The notes: generated from the letters alone by a model not told the origin. DNA of 64,000 bases from Tetragonia tetragonoides (GCA_038025085.1 CM076147.1:26389001-26453000); one strand, 5' to 3'. Positions 1-9,250 are shown, numbered from the stretch's first letter. Made by a program: numbers and translations.

Positions 1-602
1 CCCTCAATGATCTTCTTCAAAGCCTCATTGTCGATCGAAACATACCATAACCTCATGATTTTCAGAGAGGTCAGCTGAATTGGCTGCTTAACTTGGACTG
101 TGCAGTGGCTCAATCTAAGCACGACAAGAGAGCGGCTAGTGAAGACACATTGAGGCACAATGCCACAAGAATCACCTCTAGGTCCAAATTGCAGATCACA
201 GAGTTTCAGTTGCTTCTTGGTCAGCAAAAATTGTAACCAACTTGCTACCTCAAATCTCAGCATTCCATCAAGACAGTTGACAAAGCACTTGAGTCTCAGC
301 CTATCGATTTGAGGCCTATTATGAAGTAATAAGACTTGGCAGACAAAGTCCCGGAACTTTTTACCTTCAAAAACATTCCAGCCCACACGACCATTCACCC
401 CGTATGTTTCCTCCGTTAAGTTAAGAACAGAAACCCAGGTCCAGGAGTTCTGAAATCTCTTTGAGATGAGGGCAGTGCGCACAGCATCGAGGGTGGGTAG
501 GAAGGAAAGTATATGCTCAACTACACAGTCAGGAAGGGCACTGAACCTGTCTATGTCAATCCTTTTCATCTCACCACCTTTCTTCGTCGCTGACTGCATC
601 AT
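1..602 (-). CDS. F-box/LRR protein, 5' part, cut by the window edge
   Basis: The minus strand is open from an ATG at 602-600 to the left edge, about 200 codons. An in-frame TAA lies upstream at 635-633, so the start is at or after 602. Residues about 13-60 form an F-box (core ALPDCVVEHILSFLPTLDAV followed by RTALISKRFQNSW). Downstream are LRR-like strands such as KCFVNCLDGML, LKLCDLQFG and LVVLRLSHCTV. Proteins of this F-box/LRR (often FBD-tailed) family are SCF ubiquitin-ligase substrate adaptors: the F-box binds SKP1 and the LRRs recruit targets. No stop or frameshift is visible in this part. The C-terminal LRRs and any FBD domain would lie left of the window. A possible 5' UTR intron runs from a donor near 1300 to an acceptor near 672 (inference). 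Strong family call; the specific target is unknown. Confidence 0.85.
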   Translation of the reverse strand, partial: MMQSATKKGGEMKRIDIDRFSALPDCVVEHILSFLPTLDAVRTALISKRFQNSWTWVSVLNLTEETYGVNGRVGWNVFEGKKFRDFVCQVLLLHNRPQIDRLRLKCFVNCLDGMLRFEVASWLQFLLTKKQLKLCDLQFGPRGDSCGIVPQCVFTSRSLVVLRLSHCTVQVKQPIQLTSLKIMRLWYVSIDNEALKKIIE

Positions 603-694
603 ATCTACATCGCGTAGATCAAATCTTATTAATTATGTTATTAAGCACCAATCAGATGCGGTAATAATACTCCTATAATCAAGTTCAAAATCAT

Positions 695-854
695 TTTTTT
701 TTAGATAACATTGGTATCCAAGCTTCGCTTTACGAATCCCATGGCCCCTGAAGTTAACGACCAAGAAAACCTCCAGTGGCCCTAAGGGGACTCGAACTTG
801 GGACCTCTAGAGTAAACCTCAGAGGTCTTACCAATTGAGCTACCCCCTCAGGTT
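695..854 (-). mobile_element. tRNA-derived SINE with 17-bp target duplication
   Basis: On the minus strand the unit begins with a tRNA-like head. It has an A-box-like TAGCTCAATTGGTAAGA (about 827-843) and a B-box-like AAGTTCGAGTCC (788-799), the internal promoter of RNA polymerase III. A tRNA-unrelated body follows and ends in an A-run (T-run 695-702 on plus). Flanking direct repeats at 678-694 and 855-871 match at 16 of 17 positions, the signature of LINE-assisted retroposition. It sits upstream of the F-box gene at the left edge, possibly in its 5' UTR intron. Confidence 0.85.
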
Positions 855-871
855 ATCAAGTTGAAAATCAT

Positions 872-1996
872 CTAGGAATCGCAATGAATATATAAATTAT
901 TTGTATAAATTTGCTTTGTCAATCAGAACTTGTGATTCACAGGAACTGTTATCCATGGCTCACTTTAATCCTTAGTCCTTCAGAACTCATGATTCACAGG
1001 AACTACTTAACCTTAATCCTCTTCTAGTACTACTATCCCTAACATCCCTGCTGAAAGTTGTAATCTTTCATCCCACAGACACATCAATCAATCCTAAAAT
1101 TGTAGAAAGCAAATCTTTTTTTGTTTTTTTGGATGCTATAGAAATCAAATCTAATACTCAAAATTAATTCTAGAATTACTGTTTATCCCTAATACCAAAT
1201 TGTACAAGCATAATGAAATAAATCATAGAAACACATCAAAGGGATTACATAATACTTACAGGGAATCCACTTGGAGGAAAAAGATGCTAATTACCTTGCA
1301 GAAAAAAAAATTAAATTAAATTACACTCCAAAGGTGCTCTACTTGGAGTTGGAGAGTGACTGCTCTTGACCCTTTAACCACTTGAGACGAGAGAAACGTT
1401 TTTCAAGCTTCTATGGCGGTGATTTGCAATCTGCTCTGTTGCTTCACATTGAGAGAGAGAGAGAGAGAGTTTCAATGTTCAATATATCACAATTCACATC
1501 TACCCTAATATGATCGACTTAAATTTGAAAAGATTGATGCTTTGTGCGAGTAAGGCTCGTTCTTTTTGACCCGAAAAAAAATTAAGGGTATATTTGGGGT
1601 GGTTTTGACTTTTGAGTTTTTAGTTTTTTTTTGTATTACTAAAAATCAGTTTTTGGAAATTTCATATTTAATTTGAGAGTTGTACCAACTATTAAGCGGA
1701 GATTTTTAATTCAAGGTTATTGTGTCGGTAGATTGTTCTTAGTGTGCACCCATTAAGATCCTTCAAAGTCACTCTAACTCACATAACAGGTTTAGCTAAC
1801 ACACGAAACTATGACCATCTCCTAATCAATTAGGAGCAGAGTAATGTGTTCTACACCTTTGACTAACCCCTTGGAATCCACTTGCCTTTGTGACGTTAAA
1901 GTGTAAGTGATAACTGATAAGTAATTTAATTATCGGATTTGTTTCTAAGTTAACCAAAATTGTTTACAAACAATCTCAATCAAGCACGATTAGTAC
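872..1996. other. Upstream region of the F-box gene; no second gene seen
   Basis: AT-rich DNA without a convincing ORF. A (GA)n tract at about 1452-1469 and a CT-rich stretch on the minus strand lie next to sequence that reads on minus as a possible 5' UTR ending in a GT donor near 1300. That would fit a leader exon and intron of the F-box gene (inference, not proven). The rest, 1500-1990, shows nothing recognisable. Confidence 0.4.
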
Positions 1997-2565
1997 TAGG
2001 GGTGAGCGCAGGCACCCCACCTAAAATTTCGGAATTTGGTATTGGAATTGGTTAGACCAGTTCCTCGAAACTGGGACCCAGTATTGGAATTGGTTGGACC
2101 AGTTCCTCAAAACTGATACCCAGACTTGGAATTGGCAAGTCCAGTTCCAGGACCAGGTACCCATCCCACTATAAAATTTCTTTGAATGAATGCAAAAATT
2201 ATCTAATTACTAAGAGTTTACAGTTGTAAAATAGTACATCCGCTTTGAAATCAGTAAAACAATATCAAAACACAAAAATTGTAACCTATGTGATATCAAA
2301 ATGTAAGTTAATAGTAGCATTGATAGTATTGGGACCAATTTAATACCAATTCGATATTTGCGAGATACCCAATATTAGTCCTAGCAGGTACCCACTGGGT
2401 ACTGGGTCCGGAATAATGATACCCATAATTGAAATTGGTTGCAATCAGTTTCAAATTTTGAGACCCAGAATTGGTATTGGCATGAGCAGTTCCAGGTCCA
2501 TACCCACCAGGTCTAAACCAATTTCAATACTAAAACCAGATACCCAAGACCCATGCTCACCCCTA
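1997..2565. mobile_element. Non-autonomous hAT element with 8-bp duplication
   Basis: Ends TAGGGGTGAGC... and ...GCTCACCCCTA are an 11-bp perfect terminal inverted repeat that extends imperfectly inward. Both sides are flanked by the identical 8-mer ATTAGTAC (1989-1996 and 2566-2573), the length made by hAT transposases. The 569-bp interior has no ORF and is made of degenerate iterations of a motif containing GGAATTGG and GGACCAGTTCC, plus GGTACCCA-type repeats. Confidence 0.9.
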
Positions 2566-2573
2566 ATTAGTAC

Positions 2574-2781
2574 GTAGATTAAAATCAAGCACTACCCCAT
2601 GCTAAGTAGCACTAACCCCTGCTGAAAATCATTACACAATTAAGCACTAATTTATGCTCAAAATCATAACACACAATTAAGCACTCCATGCTTAGTAGCA
2701 CTTACCTGTGCTTGCCACCAAAAAATATGTTGCCTAGCACTAACTCGTGCTCAACAATAGCAGGCACTCAACATATATAAA
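2574..2781. repeat. Degenerate tandem repeats built on AAGCACTAA
   Basis: AAGCACTAA- and TGCTNAAAATCAT-like motifs recur irregularly (for example AATTAAGCAC, TAGCACTAAC, CTAACTCGTGCTCA). No ORF. The tract fills the space between the hAT element and MULE-1. Confidence 0.5.
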
Positions 2782-2847
2782 GGGTGTTACTAAATACCGC
2801 CCCCAAATTACTAGCTACCGCCCCCCAAAATTCCAATTTTGCCCTTT
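2782..2847. repeat. MULE-1 left terminal inverted repeat
   Basis: Pairs with 9120-9183 on the opposite strand. The shared blocks are CTAAATACCGCCCC, ACTAGCTACCGCCCCCC and TTCCAATTTT, separated by small differences. A pyrimidine-rich leader (CTCTCCCTCTC) follows before the first ATG at 2967, and the right side has a similar CT-rich leader on minus. Terminal repeats of MULEs normally carry transposase binding sites and the promoter. Confidence 0.85.
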
Positions 2848-2966
2848 TTTAATTTTTCACTCATCCTCTCCCTCTCTCCCTCTCTAACTCTCACACCACT
2901 TTTCTCCCACTCTACCACCAACTCTCATACCCAACCTTCATCAACATTCACTCAAGCAACCCGCGG

Positions 2967-3280
2967 ATGTCTGCCGGCGATGAAGAAGTGCCGTCGACGG
3001 TGGCGGAGGTAAAATTAATTTTTTTTGCGCATTTTTTGCACGGTCGTCTGAGATTTTCGACTCACCCTTGGGTGAGTCGTCTGCTACAGGCGACCCATCC
3101 AAAGGAGAGTCGTCTGTAGATCGCGACTCACCCTTGGGTGAGTCGTCCGCTACAGGCGACTCACCCTTGGGCGAGTCGAGATCAATAGACGACTCACCCT
3201 TGGGTTGGTCGTCTGTAGCAGACGACTCACCCTTGGGTGAGTCGAGATCGACGACCGACAGACACAAAAAAAAAAAAAAA

Positions 3281-3361
<81 letters not shown>

Positions 3362-6103
3362 TATTGTTTGAATTTAAGATTAAGCTAACATTGTTTTCGT
3401 TGTTTTCGTTAGATTCCTTTGGAGCGGTTCGGTGGTGATGGTGTTGATTACAGTACGCATTTCGTCACTGATGAGTTATTTGATAGTGATACAGATGCAA
3501 TTAATTGGGCAAAACAAATTGCACTTACTATCGGGTTTGAGTTGATAATTTCGTCACACAAGAAGAGTGGAAGCGTAAAATTGTTAAGATGCAATCGAGG
3601 TGAACGCTACAGAGGGGAATTAAGACACTTAGATACTGCTGCTCGGAAGAATACGAAAACAAAGGCTTGTAAATGTACGTTCCAGTTGAGAGCTCGGCAA
3701 GTGTATGGATCCAGTAGTTGGATGATTGTCACATTGCCTGGGATTAGGGGTACACACAACCAGGACTTTGCTGTGTATCCTGAGGGATATCGTCAGATGA
3801 GTGGTCTTAGTCCTGGGTCAAAGAAACTCGTTCGTGACATGACTTCGGCACAAACAAAGCCATGTGCTATCTTGGCCGCGATTCAGGAAAAATTTCCCGA
3901 GGACAATGCAACTAGACGGCATGTGTACAACCACAGAGACCGTATAAGGAAACTTGATTTTGAAGAGAGAGATGTCATTGGTCAGTTTCATCATTTAGCT
4001 GTGGCGAATAAGTACGTACATTGGACAAGAGCCGACCGAGCTACTAATGAGGTAACTCACGTGTTCATGGCACACCCTACATCAATTCAGTTACTTCTGT
4101 CTTTTCGTTGGTTGATTGGCTTAGATTCCACGTACAAAACAAACAAGTATAAGATGCCGTTTCTTGAGATAGTGGGGATGACTCCAACCAATAAGAACTT
4201 CCTCATAGCTTATGCCATTATGAAGGATGAGACTCAGGGAAGCTATGCGTGGGTCTTAGATAAGTTGAGGATGCTTATTGGAAATGATGTACACCCAACA
4301 GCAATTGTGACCGATCGTGAGCTAGGGTTGATGACACCTATTAGAGAGATATTTCCCGAGAGTGCCCATTTGCTCTGTACATGGCACATTAGCAAAGTCG
4401 TTGAAGACAAAGTGTACAGACTTTGTGGAAAAGATAAGGCCGTCGCGCAGAGGTTCAAGAATGGGAGGTGGAAAATTATCATGGAAGCTTCCACAGAAGC
4501 TGCGTACGATAGAGCAGTGCGTACGATGAAGGTTAGTTGGAGGACTTACCCTCACGTGATATCCTATGTAGAGGAGACCTGGCTGAGACACAAAGAGATG
4601 TTTGTGGCTGCGTGGACGAATAAGGTGCTACACCTTGGCAACACTACGACTTGCAGGGTGGAGAGTGCACATGCCGCGCTAAAACAGTGGTTGAACTCCT
4701 CAACTGGAGCTTTGGACAATGTTTGGAACAAGGTCAACAAGTCAATCGAGTCACAAATAACTGAGATCAAGTACACACTTGAAGAGTGCAGAAGACGAAG
4801 AAGTGTGGTGTACTCGGGTTTCCCATTCAACTATCTGACCGGGTATGTTTCCCATTACTGCTTACAAATATTATTGGCTGAGCTGAACAGGATGAGAGAA
4901 TTGAGTCACCAAGTATTTGATCGTTGCGGTTGTGTATTGAGATCCACTCATCAGATCCCGTGTGCGTGTGAGTTGAAAACGGCCACGGATACGGGCACGC
5001 CAATTAGCTTGAATAGTGTCCACGAATTTTGGCGAACACTCGTTATTAGTGATGCAGTGGAGATAGCTACGCTTGACATGACTGAGCATCCATCTGAGGA
5101 CCATCGATACTTTCGGTCTCTGGTCGACGAGGTTAACTCAAGCGACCCGGCAGTTGTGCGCAACATATCTGTCCTTATGAATGAGCAGCTTCATCCTGAG
5201 GAAGCGAGTTACGTCGAGCCGGAAGCGAACACGACAGTCAGAGGTCGACCGAGAGGGAGTTCCTCTACCAGACGTGATCCTAGTTCATGGGAGTACTCCC
5301 AGAGGGGTCGTGGTCGCCCTAGGTCATCCAGTTCGAGCCGCGGGCGTGGTCGTACCTCATCCTCATCGAGTAACTTCGTAAACAGTACTGGTATGAAAAC
5401 CCATAATTTATTAACATGTACATAATGTTGTTACTTTTTGATAAGTACTATTATTGACTTTCTATTATATTGTCTTGCAGCTGGACACGCAATAGATATC
5501 ACTGAATTCTATCATGTTAACAAAATTCCGGGAATCATCGTACCTTTCATTGAAGGATATCTCGATGTGCTTGGGGATGGTAATTGCGGTTTCCGTGTCA
5601 TTGCGGACTACATTTTCGGAGACCAAGAGCAATGGCGAGTGGCGAGAGTTTGCATTGCACACGAACTCTTAGCTAACCGAGCATTGTACGAAAACTTATA
5701 CATTGAAGGGGTCGACGCTGGTTACCACCGTATTATGTGGGACGGAGGTGCGTGTAACGATGATCACTGGATGACAGTAATTGAGGATTTGTTCCCGATT
5801 GCCAACCTCTTCAATGCAGCGATTATGTTATTCGGATACGGCAGCGGAAGGGGGTTATTTCATTGTTACACAGTGCTACCGTTCCAAGCACCTTCGACTG
5901 CTACACGTCCAAGTAGGGAAATTGTCATGTGTCATTTAGGTGATTCGTATTCCCATTATATCCGTCTGGATTTAGCCCCAGATTTCCCTGTTCCTCCGAT
6001 ATGCGAAGCATGGTTTACTTTCCGTTCTGATAGTGTCGCTGGTTGGGAGCAAATGTATGTTACGCGAAGAGCACATTGGGATCGTTTAGCGAGGTCGATG
6101 TAA
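2967..6103 (+). CDS. MULE transposase spliced to a C-terminal OTU cysteine protease
   Basis: Predicted joining of 2967-3008, 3413-5390 and 5481-6103: 2643 nt, 880 aa, no internal stop. All introns are GT...AG (phases 0 and 1). Exon 1 (14 codons) starts MSAGDEEVPS. About residues 30-145 form a FAR1/WRKY-GCM1-like zinc DNA-binding region with Cys at the CNRG and KACKC motifs. About 245-440 is the MULE transposase core: Asp252 in GLDSTYKTN, Asp315 in VTDRELGLM and Glu431 in RVESAHAALK form the expected DDE triad. A SWIM zinc finger (CGC...HQIPCAC) starts at about 519. A basic RGRPR/Ser-rich linker (AT-hook-like) ends exon 2. Exon 3 encodes an OTU domain with Cys709 in LGDGNC and His832 in DSYSHYIRL, the expected catalytic pair of OTU deubiquitinases. 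The fusion depends on the 5391-5480 intron being spliced; if it is retained, the transposase ends at a TAA at 5423-5425. The catalytic residues are seen; protease activity is inferred. Confidence 0.85.
3059..3256. repeat. Left 33-bp array: six units with a 20-bp palindromic core
   Basis: Cores begin at 3059, 3092 (degenerate), 3125, 3158, 3191 and 3224, exactly 33 bp apart. The best core is GACTCACCCTTGGGTGAGTC: two 9-bp arms around TT, so each can form a hairpin or bind a dimeric protein. The 13-bp spacers vary (GTCTGCTACAGGC, GAGATCAATAGAC and similar). The period is a multiple of three, so spurious ORFs stay open on both strands. It is the counterpart of 8563-8760. Confidence 0.9.
3281..3363. 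repeat. (ATT)n microsatellite
   Basis: Uninterrupted ATT repeats after a poly-A stretch, within the first intron of the MULE-1 transposase gene. The translated Ile runs here are not protein. Confidence 0.95.
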
Positions 6104-6327
6104 TTGAATGTTTTGCGTGATTGTTATACTTATATCATTGTCACATTTTTGTGTGATTGTTATATTTTGCATGTGGAGAGTGGTCGTGATTATTGGAGGT
6201 AAATAAAACAACAAATTACAATAAAACAAAAAATGTAAATAAGAAACAACAAATTACAATAACACAAATAAATAATAACAATAACAATGAAACTCTTATA
6301 ATAACAAATTCATCTAGGGTCAATACA

Positions 6328-8355
6328 TCATTTGGCAGCCCGCCAATCTCTCATATACTCGTCCAATTGGGATCGAGTACCTTCCGCTTGCTCCGGAGGA
6401 ATCAAAGTAATGGCCTGCTCATGTAAGACGGCTAGACGATTCACCCACTGCAAAAAAGTAACAATGAGTGTGAGTTCAGAGATATGTAATACGTAAAAAA
6501 AAAAATATATTTTAGTTTAGTTAATCACTTACATAATCGCTGTTGGATCGTGGAGGAATCACAGGTGCTGCAGCGTCACGTATCAGCCGAGGGTGGGAGT
6601 GAAGGTAGTACCATGCGAGGTAGTCATCCGTACATGCTGTGGGATCTGACGTGGATGCCTGAAACCCATGGAGACCAAGAATGTAAAATCCCGGGAACAT
6701 ACGCCAAGCATCAGATGAGATCCGTTCGGGGAAGACAACCTTGTACGAACGACTGCTCCATGACCTGATCGCTTTGACTGGCCTAAAGATCGGGGTTGGG
6801 ATACTCTGTACGTACCCGATTTGTCGTAAACAACGACCAGGCATGTACGGTTCGATAATATCCCGATACTGTAGCCACCCCATGAATACAGTCCTCGGTA
6901 CAGATACTGCCGGGTTAGAACCGTACGGCAGCCACACCACCTACGTAGAAATGTTGAAAGTTACGGTGAAGTAAAAAAACATAGCAAACGACGAAATAAA
7001 TCATGAACACCGATAACTAAATGACGTACCTCTGTCGCTCGCAGATGATCCAAGAGTCTACGTAAGGAGTCCAGTCGACCCATGTCCTTGCCCTCAGCCA
7101 GGGCACTCCATACGGACGCACGGGGAGCCTCGTCGTCCCCGACAACCATCCGCTCCCGATGAGGTCGGAAGCAGGGAAAGTACTCGTATATCCATGCCTG
7201 CAGGAGAGTTAGGCATCCGCAGATGCCCTGAGAATCCCCGCGACTAGCTATACCGAGCTGACGATATAGGAAGGTGAGGGCAGCAGATCCCCAAGAGAAG
7301 TCATGCACCGTATCGACACCGTCGTCCATCACCTCCATCACGCAGGAGGGTCTAATACGGTTACCACTCTTGTCGACAAACAAGGTGGATCCAATAAGTA
7401 ACCACATCCAAGCTGTCGCCTGGATGTCATCCACTTGCTCACGGCAAAGCTCAAAAACCGACTCCGTGAGGACCGCACCGCCCTGCCAGTGGCTACACAT
7501 CAATTCTTCTGGGCTGACCCCGAGAACCTCCATGGCCGCCGTCTGCAGCTGCCCATCCCGTCCCTCATTGGAAACGAGCTCTCCGTCTACAGGAATCCGA
7601 AGAATATGCCATACATCGTGCAACATGATCGTCATCTCTCCGAACGGCATGTGGAACGAGTTCGTATCCGGCTGCCACCTTTCCACGAATGCAGATATCA
7701 GGGGGAAGTCAATATGTCTGAACATAATGTCTGCCAGGTGTGATAACCCAGTCCCCTCGATCTGGGCCCTCATCTCGGCCGACATCTCCGCTCGCCACTG
7801 ACTCAGCCGCTGACATACAGTCCATCGGTTCTGACACTTCAAGAGACCCCTCATCTCTCCATTCCACATACGAGACGCTACGTGGCCCAAGAAGCTCGGT
7901 ATGACGCTATCATCCGCCGGCCCACCGGACACAGGCTCTGTAACAAGCCACGTAGTGTCGTCCTCCGCTCTAGATCGTTTGCCAGTACTGGACGACCCAG
8001 TACTAACAAACCTACCGCCTCTGCCCTTCACCACGCGCCAATCTGAGGATAATTCGACGCCAATCTCATCATCGTCTTGCTCACCGGAGTAGAACTCGCT
8101 AGTTGCGTAATCGTCTTGCTCAGCAGTCATCTCCCTCATCCGAACTGCCTCTCTCTGTCTCCGTACAGAGGCATCAATCCCGCGCGTCCTCGTGTGACGC
8201 GGTCCTGAACCAGCTAGTTCACTAAATAACCGAGGCACCGATTTACCGGCTCCTCCCATCTATCATTTCACATTTTTAGTTAATTAAACAATAATCAATA
8301 ATAATAATAATAATAATAACAATCAATAATAATAATAATAATAATAATAACAATA

Positions 8356-8393
<38 letters not shown>

Positions 8394-8994
8394 TAAACAA
8401 TAAATAATAATAATAATAATAACAATAAATAATAATAATAATAATAATAACAATAAATAATAATAATAATAATAAATAATAATAATAATAATAATAAATA
8501 ATAATAATAAGAAATAATAATAATAAATAATTTTTTTTTGTGTCGGTCGTCTGGTCTCAGACGACTCACCCAAGGGTGAGTCGTCTGACGATCTCGACTC
8601 ACCCAAAGGTGAGTCGCCTGAGACGGGCGACTGACCCAAGGGTGAGTCGTCTGCCTGTCTCGACTCACCCAAGGGTGAGTCGTCTGCGACAGACGACTCA
8701 CCCTTGGGTCAGTCGCCCGTCTCAGGCGACTCACCCTTGGGTGAGTCGAGATCGGCAGACGACCGACGCAAAAAAAAAAAAAAAAAAAACACAACTTCAA
8801 TTCATAACTTCACGATTCAATTCAAGGCAAAAAATATTCAATTCAAGGCAAAAAAAATTCAATTCAAGGCAAAAAAAAATTCAATTCAAGGCAAAAAAAA
8901 AAAAAAAAATTCGAAAAGTTACCCCCTTGCGCCGTCGGTCGCCGCCTCCCTCGCCGTCGAAACCTCTGCCGCCGCTGCCGCTAGCACTTGACAT
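6328..8994 (-). CDS. Plant mobile domain (PMD) protein of MULE-1
   Basis: Predicted minus-strand joining of 8994-8923, 8259-7030, 6940-6533 and 6447-6328: 1830 nt, 609 aa, all phase-0 GT...AG introns and no internal stop. Exon 1 encodes a Gly/Ser/Arg-rich start (MSSASGSGGRGF). The early part of exon 2 is charged and low-complexity. The PMD fold begins about residue 165, with hallmarks WQPDTNSFHMPFGEMTIML, DVWHILRIPVDG and QAWIYEYFPCF, and continues in exon 3 with VVWLPYG. This is the domain of MAIN/MAIL1 and the 'protein phosphatase 7 long form homolog' genes. It has MULE- and gypsy-borne forms and domesticated host forms that act in silencing and genome stability. The gene converges on the transposase-OTU gene with 224 bp between stops, in the position mudrB has in MuDR. 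Its role in transposition is unknown. Confidence 0.8.
8281..8530. repeat. (TAA)n microsatellite with CAA interruptions
   Basis: About 250 bp of TAA repeats broken by AACAATAAA motifs, inside the PMD gene's first intron. Tyr/Ile/Leu-rich ORFs over it are artefacts. Confidence 0.95.
8563..8760. repeat. Right 33-bp array: six palindromic-core units
   Basis: Cores begin at 8563, 8596, 8629, 8662, 8695 and 8728, again exactly 33 bp apart. The first four have AA in the centre (GACTCACCC-AA-GGGTGAGTC, one with CTGACCC) and the last two have TT. Spacers such as GTCTGACGATCTC and GTCTGCCTGTCTC resemble those of the left array. Confidence 0.9.
8818..8910. repeat. About 20-bp tandem repeat (ATTCAATTCAAGGC plus A-run)
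   Basis: Four consecutive copies of TTCAAGGC followed by 6-17 A, each preceded by AATTCAA, in the outer part of the PMD gene's first intron. There is no equivalent in the left intron. Confidence 0.85.
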
Positions 8995-9119
8995 GGTCGT
9001 GGTGGTGGTGGTGGTGGTTGCCGGTGTGATGGTGTGGTGGTGAGGATGAGTGAGTGAGGAAGAGAGGATGAGTGAGAGTGGATGAGTGAGAGTGAGTGAG
9101 TGAGGAAGAGGGGTGGGTG

Positions 9120-9183
9120 AGGGTAAAATTGGAAAGGGGGGGGGCGGTAGCTAGTAAAAAGGGGCGGTATTTAGCAATTCACT
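9120..9183. repeat. MULE-1 right terminal inverted repeat
   Basis: Reverse-complement partner of 2782-2847. It includes a longer G-run, so the two repeats differ by small indels. The PMD gene starts 189 bp inward from this end. Confidence 0.85.
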
Positions 9184-9210
9184 AAAATCATCACAAGATA
9201 TATATATCAT

Positions 9211-9250
<40 letters not shown>

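Larger units (their letters stand above)
3009..3412 (+). other. First intron of the transposase-OTU gene, carrying the palindromic array
   Basis: The donor GAG|GTAAAA and acceptor TTCGTTAG|ATT give a phase-0 intron joining the 14-codon exon 1 to the main transposase exon. It contains, in order, T-runs, the 33-bp array (3059-3256), an A-run and an (ATT)n tract (about 3280-3363). The opposite gene has an intron of the same plan. Confidence 0.7.
8260..8922 (-). other. First intron of the PMD gene, carrying the mirror palindromic array
   Basis: Read on minus: donor GGGG|GTAACT, acceptor GATAG|ATGGGAGG, phase 0. Outside to inside it holds four tandem copies of a unit with TTGAATTG plus a T-run (8820-8910), a T-run, the 33-bp array (8563-8760) and a (TTA)n tract (8281-8540). 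The order array, A-run, ATT tract matches the intron of the opposite gene. Confidence 0.7.
2782..9183. mobile_element. MULE-1: 6.4-kb Mutator-like element with transposase-OTU and PMD genes
   Basis: The outer ends (2782-2847 and 9120-9183) are imperfect inverted repeats that share CTAAATACCGCCCC, ACTAGCTACCGCCCCCC and TTCCAATTTT. Two genes read inward from the ends and converge near 6.1-6.3 kb. Their ATGs lie 185 bp and 189 bp from the two element ends. The left gene encodes a MULE transposase spliced to an OTU protease; the right gene encodes a plant mobile domain protein. The convergent plan resembles maize MuDR (mudrA/mudrB). I could not find a convincing 9-bp target duplication. The right flank runs straight into a (TA)n tract and the left flank into degenerate repeats, so the outermost bases are uncertain by a few nucleotides. 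Confidence 0.85.

Noticed and set aside
788..843. tRNA gene on the minus strand
   Set aside because: A and B boxes are present, but the acceptor and anticodon arms do not pair, an unrelated body with A-tail follows and 17-bp duplications flank it. It is a SINE.
3059..3256. CRISPR-like array of regularly spaced repeats
   Set aside because: The units are regular (33 bp) but the spacers are near-repeats themselves, the core is palindromic, the array lies in a plant transposon intron and there are no cas genes.
7274..7801. 175-codon plus-strand ORF
   Set aside because: Opposite-strand shadow of the PMD exon; the minus-strand reading has the conserved motifs.
8276..8800. Tyr/Leu/Ile-rich ORFs of 125-174 codons
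   Set aside because: They are translations of the (TAA)n tract and the 33-bp array inside an intron.
2770..9215. A 9-bp target duplication for MULE-1 using CATATATA-like sequence on both sides
   Set aside because: The right-hand match lies within a (TA)n tract about 25 bp beyond the TIR, so it is most likely chance.
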